Source: Owenia fusiformis
Taxonomy: Eukaryota > Annelida > Polychaeta > Sabellida > Oweniidae
Assembly: GCA_903813345.2 (NCBI GenBank)
Contig: CAIIXF020000005.1
Coordinates: 23,005,375 to 23,069,374, forward strand
Length of the DNA: 64,000 bases
Direction: 5' to 3'
Numbering within the stretch: the first letter of the stretch is position 1; every line of letters starts with the position of its first letter. Shown here one piece after another: positions 59,651 to 64,000 of this stretch. The notes beneath the pieces are model-generated. The model was not told the origin of the DNA. It made no database searches and saw only the letters and a program-made list of their open reading frames with translations. A program made the position numbers and the translations under genes.

Positions 59651-59794
59651 ACGTCTCGGATTCTACAATCGAAGTCGGCGTTATGCATATTACAGTACAT
59701 TCAGTTTATATTATAATTATGTGTTTGGATCTATTAATTTATAATTCAGAAAATGTGGAAATTTCGAGAGATGGTCTCATTGAAATGCAGAAAA

Positions 59795-60065
59795 CCTCAC
59801 CAGGGTAGGAATAATTTCGAACGGAATGCGTGACATATACGTAATTCGCGTGAAAAGTCCGAACTAAATGCGTACATTTTTTTCCAGCGTTCGTATTTTT
59901 GCTGTGTAGACGATCTTTTTTAGAAATTTTTCTACTAAATATTTTTGCTTGACAGTTACCAGGTAAAATGCGTATTTGCGTGACATTTTCTGTCACGCAA
60001 AAATAACTGGCGTGACTTCAAATTCTTCAGCAAATGCGTGACAAATACGCAAATTGCGGGACAGT
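59795..60065. repeat. Cluster of GCGTGACA / ATACGCAAAT motifs with a hairpin
   Basis: Variants of ATGCGTGACAAATACGC occur about five times on both strands; TGCGTGACATTTTCTGTCAC at 59973-59992 can form a GTGACA/TGTCAC hairpin. Probably a decayed foldback element upstream of paralog B, 150-400 bp before its start codon. Confidence 0.5.
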
Positions 60066-60807
60066 TGACAGGCCTGTTTATTACATCCAGTGGAGAGCTA
60101 TACAAATTAGGGAGAAAAAGACACGACATCGAACAACTCAAAATACATTTACATTCATTATAAAAGTGAATATATTTGATTATGCTATATTATACATGTA
60201 TGTTACATACCTTCTGTTGAAAACAAGTGAATATCAAAATGTGTGTAGAGAATGGTAAAGATATATCCAGCAGGAATCCATTTCAAATAAATATATATTT
60301 CATATAAGATGCTGATTCATGATGTATATTTCTTTTATAGTTCCTTGTAATGTTAGGTTTAACGTGACCGTTTCCTACAAAGAGAGAATTAAGGAACTTT
60401 GGACTCGCCATAGATAATGCTTATGACTCATATTGACTGTATGTTTAATATCTTGATATTAGGAGGTGTTGGTACACAATATTATCATACATTAGGCAAG
60501 GTGTAGTCTCAAATTCAGGTAAATAGTATAGTCGACTAGTTAATGAAATAAAAGAACGACCTTCAAATGAAAATGGCTCTTTAAAATTGTTGTCAAAATA
60601 TAAGAATCATAACAAATTAACCTCGATGCTATGATTGAAAAATTCTTTCATTTTATTATATCTGGTCAAACAAAGACATCCATCTTTCAACAATGATCAG
60701 CTGAACTAAAACAAACTGCATTTTATTTTTAGATATTTATTCAAAAATATACAAAATTATATACAGTTTATTTACATTAAAATTTGTTTACATACTGTTA
60801 CACTAAA

Positions 60808-60990
60808 TACTATAAAATAATACTGTAGATATAACTGTTTATCCAGAATTAAACAATGTTGTACATGCACAGATTTGTAAGATAATACTGTTAAAATTAA
60901 TACTATAAAATAATACTGTAGATATAACTGTTTATCCAGAATTTAACAATATTGTACATGCACAAAGTAAGATAATACATTCAGTATTAT
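60808..60990. repeat. Tandem duplication of ~93 bp
   Basis: TACTATAAAATAATACTGTA at 60808 recurs at 60901, each followed by GATATAACTGTTTATCCAGA and TTGTACATGCACA. It lies about 150-330 bp beyond the stop of the last gene. Confidence 0.8.
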
Positions 60991-61140
60991 TGAACCCCTT
61001 TTTGTAAATGTTCTCCACGAGTTGGACCATTCCCAATGGTATCAACTTCAAAATGTATCTTTAATTACTTCCTTTTCACAGTCATGACCCTAACTCATTC
61101 ACTGGGATTGTTTGTCTATTAACTGTCAAATTAAATGAAT
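60991..61140. other. 3' flank of the last gene
   Basis: Short AT-rich stretch between the 93-bp duplication and the stop codon at 61141; probably 3'UTR. Confidence 0.3.
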
Positions 61141-63514
61141 CTATTCCATAACTCCATTTCCCTTGTCTCCGAGTAAATCAAGGTCGTAGGAAGTCCCGCC
61201 GCGAGTTCCCTGCATCACAGTTGTCAAGGCAACATTAGAATTGCATGGACTAATCATTTTGAACCACTATTATTTTGAAGTAATTTTTTTAACATCTTCC
61301 CATATTATAAATGAACTGTTTCCAGGTGACTCCTGCGCCTACCGTGCCATACAAATCGTATGGACGTGTACTAACGATCATTATACGTCTATGAGTATAT
61401 GTACCTCCATGTTCTAGTGAAATATGGCATAATCAAATTGGTACATATTGCGCTCTATCAGAACGGGATAACCCCGGGGGGATAACCATGGGATTATCTA
61501 AGTATTGTCCTGGTATTAGATAAATAAGTTCCATCATCAGTTCCAATTAATCTACTCGGACACTCATCCAAAGATGCAGTTCAGACAACATAAGAGATTT
61601 GTGAATTCCGTCGCGGTTGCTTATTGGTTTTATATTTACGTTCTTGGTGCATTGCCAATTCCAATAACAGTTTTGTAAGACCCTAGCCCATATCGTCCAA
61701 CTGAAAAAAGAAATATTCATGATTTGAAATATACCACGCAAAAATGCAGGCAAATAGGTAGCTTATTATGTCGTCCTATTGCATACTGAGCTTAATCTTT
61801 CATTTTTGTTTATTTTTCATTTTTGCGTAAATTGTCTTAATTCGATAAAAGCAGTATTAAGTCATCGGTGGGAACCTTCAACTAAAATAAAATGTTTCAA
61901 GTAGAATAATACATTATTCATGAAGTATAATTGACACTCAAACACGAATTTTTAATTTATACCTTGGTCGGTCATGGTACCCCACCCTACCACGCCATCA
62001 GAAGTTTTAATGTGTTTATAAAATAAATGGAGTGAAGTGAAGTGGAGGAAGCAACTTATATTGATTTCAGTGAAGTATTTTAGATCCACACGTGGAGACA
62101 CTCATTGGGTTAAAACAAGCTAAACCAAAATAGATGGGAAAACCAATTTAATTACTGAATAGCAAAGGCGCCATTTAGACACTAAAACTAAAAAACAAAT
62201 GTTATCATCTCTAGTATGAAACAACAAACAAAACGTGGCCTACTCTGCCTAGATTCATTTCTAAGTAAATGTTAATGTAAAGGCTGTAAAGGAAAAAGAA
62301 AGAACCAAAATGTAAAAACAGACGTAACTGCAAAATCGAAGATGAAACCAGAAATATATACCCTAGTATCTGGTGTGTTTAGTGTAGGGCAATGAATGCC
62401 CTAGTGTCTGGACTCTTCCAAGGACGTTAACCCCCTTCATTGTTCTGTACCAATATTGGTAGTTGCTTCGATAGGGGGCACCTGAAGCAAAGTGACGTAA
62501 GCATGACGCATAAGAGATGCAATGAGTGAAACGGCAAAGCTAGAAGCAGTATACAATTCCTGAGGTTAAATAATCAATGTGCAAGAGAAAGTAGAGCGAT
62601 CCACAATCCAGCAATTAGTGATCACCTAGAAATATGTTAACACAGAATATGTACATGTGTTCCACCGAAATCAATATTAGTAGTTCCACCAAAAGGACTG
62701 TAAAAATGTTTACTCTGTACTAATGTCAGTTCGGTAAGACAACCAACTGACATTAGAGTATCGAATAATCAAGCAGACATATGTAGACATAAACCTAAAT
62801 ACAATGCAGTATTGTTCTGACTCTACAAGCATAATGCGTCTGGAAACGATTACCTAATGTTAACTTTGTATTTCATACAGCATACTTACAAGTTGTTGGT
62901 TTTGGTCTATTGATTTCCCAGTAGTTGAAACCCTCCTTCGCTCTTGAATTGAATGATGTCCTCAGTGTTTCCTTGTTGGGTTTTGTTTTGGGACGAGATA
63001 GATAATAAGCACCGGGGACATTGCCGTTGAGGCCGTTTATCACGGAAGTGTTAAAGTCAAGGTCAGGTAGTCGGGTCAGGCCACCACTCTGACGCTCGGC
63101 GTAGCTTTGTGGGTCTTGCATGCCGGGATTTTGTGACCTCCTCAAACTACCCAAGTATGTCTGACTGCTAACATAACCTGGAAATGTGGACAATATGGAT
63201 TATTCAGATATACTGGCAAGATACTTGAATTATATTCCGTGTGTCCAAAACATACATCACTTTGGAACATGCCATTAGACCAGAACTTATTCATTTTTAA
63301 TTCAAACTGCGCAAATCCAAAGCAATCGAACACTGTACATGTGCTATATAAATGCTTACTTGGTGGTTGAAACTGGCTCTGAAGTGTATCGAAGTTCACC
63401 CCTTGCTCACTGGGCCTGAGATCAACATTCTTCCCCCTCAGTTTCATCTTGGTCCAGTGGTCAGTGCTATCGTACATCAAATTAGCAGGTTCTCTTGCCG
63501 CCCAGAAAGTCATG
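61141..63514 (-). CDS. Unidentified gene, 3' part: four exons ending at a stop codon
   Basis: Exons 63514-63360, 63177-62890, 61700-61640 and 61249-61141 have GT-AG borders and chain with matching phases (2-in, then 1, 1, 2) into one open frame of 203 codons ending in TAG. The exon at 61700 follows a strong pyrimidine tract; GTAAGC, GTAAGT and GTAAAT serve as donors. The product begins MTFWAAREPANLMYDSTD, continues as a Ser/Asn/Pro/Gly-rich hydrophilic chain containing SRAKEGFNYWEINRPK, and ends with GTRGGTSYDLDLLGD. There is no membrane segment, signal peptide or domain I recognise; it resembles a cytoplasmic tail or a disordered region. The 5' end is either upstream of the window or at the ATG at the start of the first exon. 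Exon 3 (61 nt) is the weakest call. Confidence 0.62.
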
Positions 63515-64000
63515 CTAAAGAACACATTTACTCAATTAATCCAATTGGTTGATGAAGAAAATGATGATAACATGAAGGTTTGTGTATTTTCATATTACAG
63601 AATTGAAGACCATTATATTAACTATAACTTGAGCAGATTATTCAAAGAAATAGTCAGTAGCTTAAGTATATAACAATGGCTTAGATTGGAACTTGAGGCA
63701 TTTTAAAGCCCCTTTAAAGCTAAATCTAATCATCTAATTTTACTTGCATTGTGAGTTTTTTCATACACTTTTCTGGCAAAGTTCATTTTGATGCATACGT
63801 CTGAGGTGTGGATATTTTGTGAAAAGGTGAGATGTACTTTAAGTCTCCAAACATCTTTTCAAGATAACGTTTTTGTTATGTTTTTTTTATGAATATCATC
63901 AGTTTTTACATTGCATGATTTTGTGTTGAATGAGTAAAATAGTCTTGAAGCAGCGTGAGAATTATAGCGTGTGTCTGACAATTTATATCTTGACCAAAAG
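63515..64000. other. Upstream intron or 5' flank of the last gene
   Basis: No further exon with a compatible phase is visible before the window ends. Confidence 0.35.

Noticed and set aside
62873-63525. Two separate small minus-strand genes
   Set aside because: Phase-compatible splice sites join them as consecutive exons of one gene.

Overview
The window looks like nuclear DNA of an invertebrate animal, probably marine. It is AT-rich and sparse in genes. The genes that can be read have GT-AG introns, a rhodopsin-family GPCR, and two extracellular TPM/MOLO1-type membrane proteins. Most of the rest is built from inactive DNA-transposon derivatives, foldback elements and tandem repeats. There are no operons, CRISPR arrays, rRNA genes or convincing tRNA genes. 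The species cannot be fixed from sequence alone; a lophotrochozoan or an ambulacrarian-type deuterostome would both fit.

Layout. From 1 to about 37.5 kb there is no gene I can name. This part holds: a non-autonomous family with a terminal hairpin and a variable ~130 bp internal minisatellite (1-342, 3729-3880, 6176-7604, 36131-36600); several TA-flanked Tc1/mariner-like elements, two with recognisable transposase remnants (9411-10501 and 36610-37473); other long-TIR elements (1412-1874, 15485-16094, 21626-22229, 25932-26272, 29238-29935); a 5'-truncated non-LTR retrotransposon with an AAAT-rich tail (12207-12822); and many short duplications. A tiny ~84 bp unit appears twice with different flanking direct repeats (20899-20983 and 24304-24387), with a diverged part-copy near 26.65 kb.

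From 37.8 kb the window becomes genic. A GPCR of the neuropeptide F/Y-like class (480 aa) has its coding sequence in one exon on the plus strand (37878-39320), just downstream of a probable 5'UTR splice acceptor. On the minus strand lie two paralogous five-exon genes (44510-42278 and 59650-54783). I rebuilt them exon by exon; each encodes a 329-aa secreted/membrane protein with a TPM/MOLO1-type domain, a membrane segment, a cysteine-rich hydrophobic tail and a poly-glycine C terminus. Their intron phases (1,2,0,2) are identical. Between them lie a triplicated ~450 bp unit carrying one open and one broken copy of an unidentified exon, a reverse-transcriptase fragment, foldback elements and a 15-bp minisatellite. 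The last gene, also minus strand (63514-61141), gives four phase-compatible exons ending in a stop; its 5' end is probably outside the window and its family is not recognised.

Functionally, MOLO1-type proteins are known from C. elegans as auxiliary partners of levamisole-type acetylcholine receptors, and NPF/NPY-type GPCRs respond to neuropeptides. The genic half may therefore be neuronal, but nothing in the sequence links these genes to one pathway.
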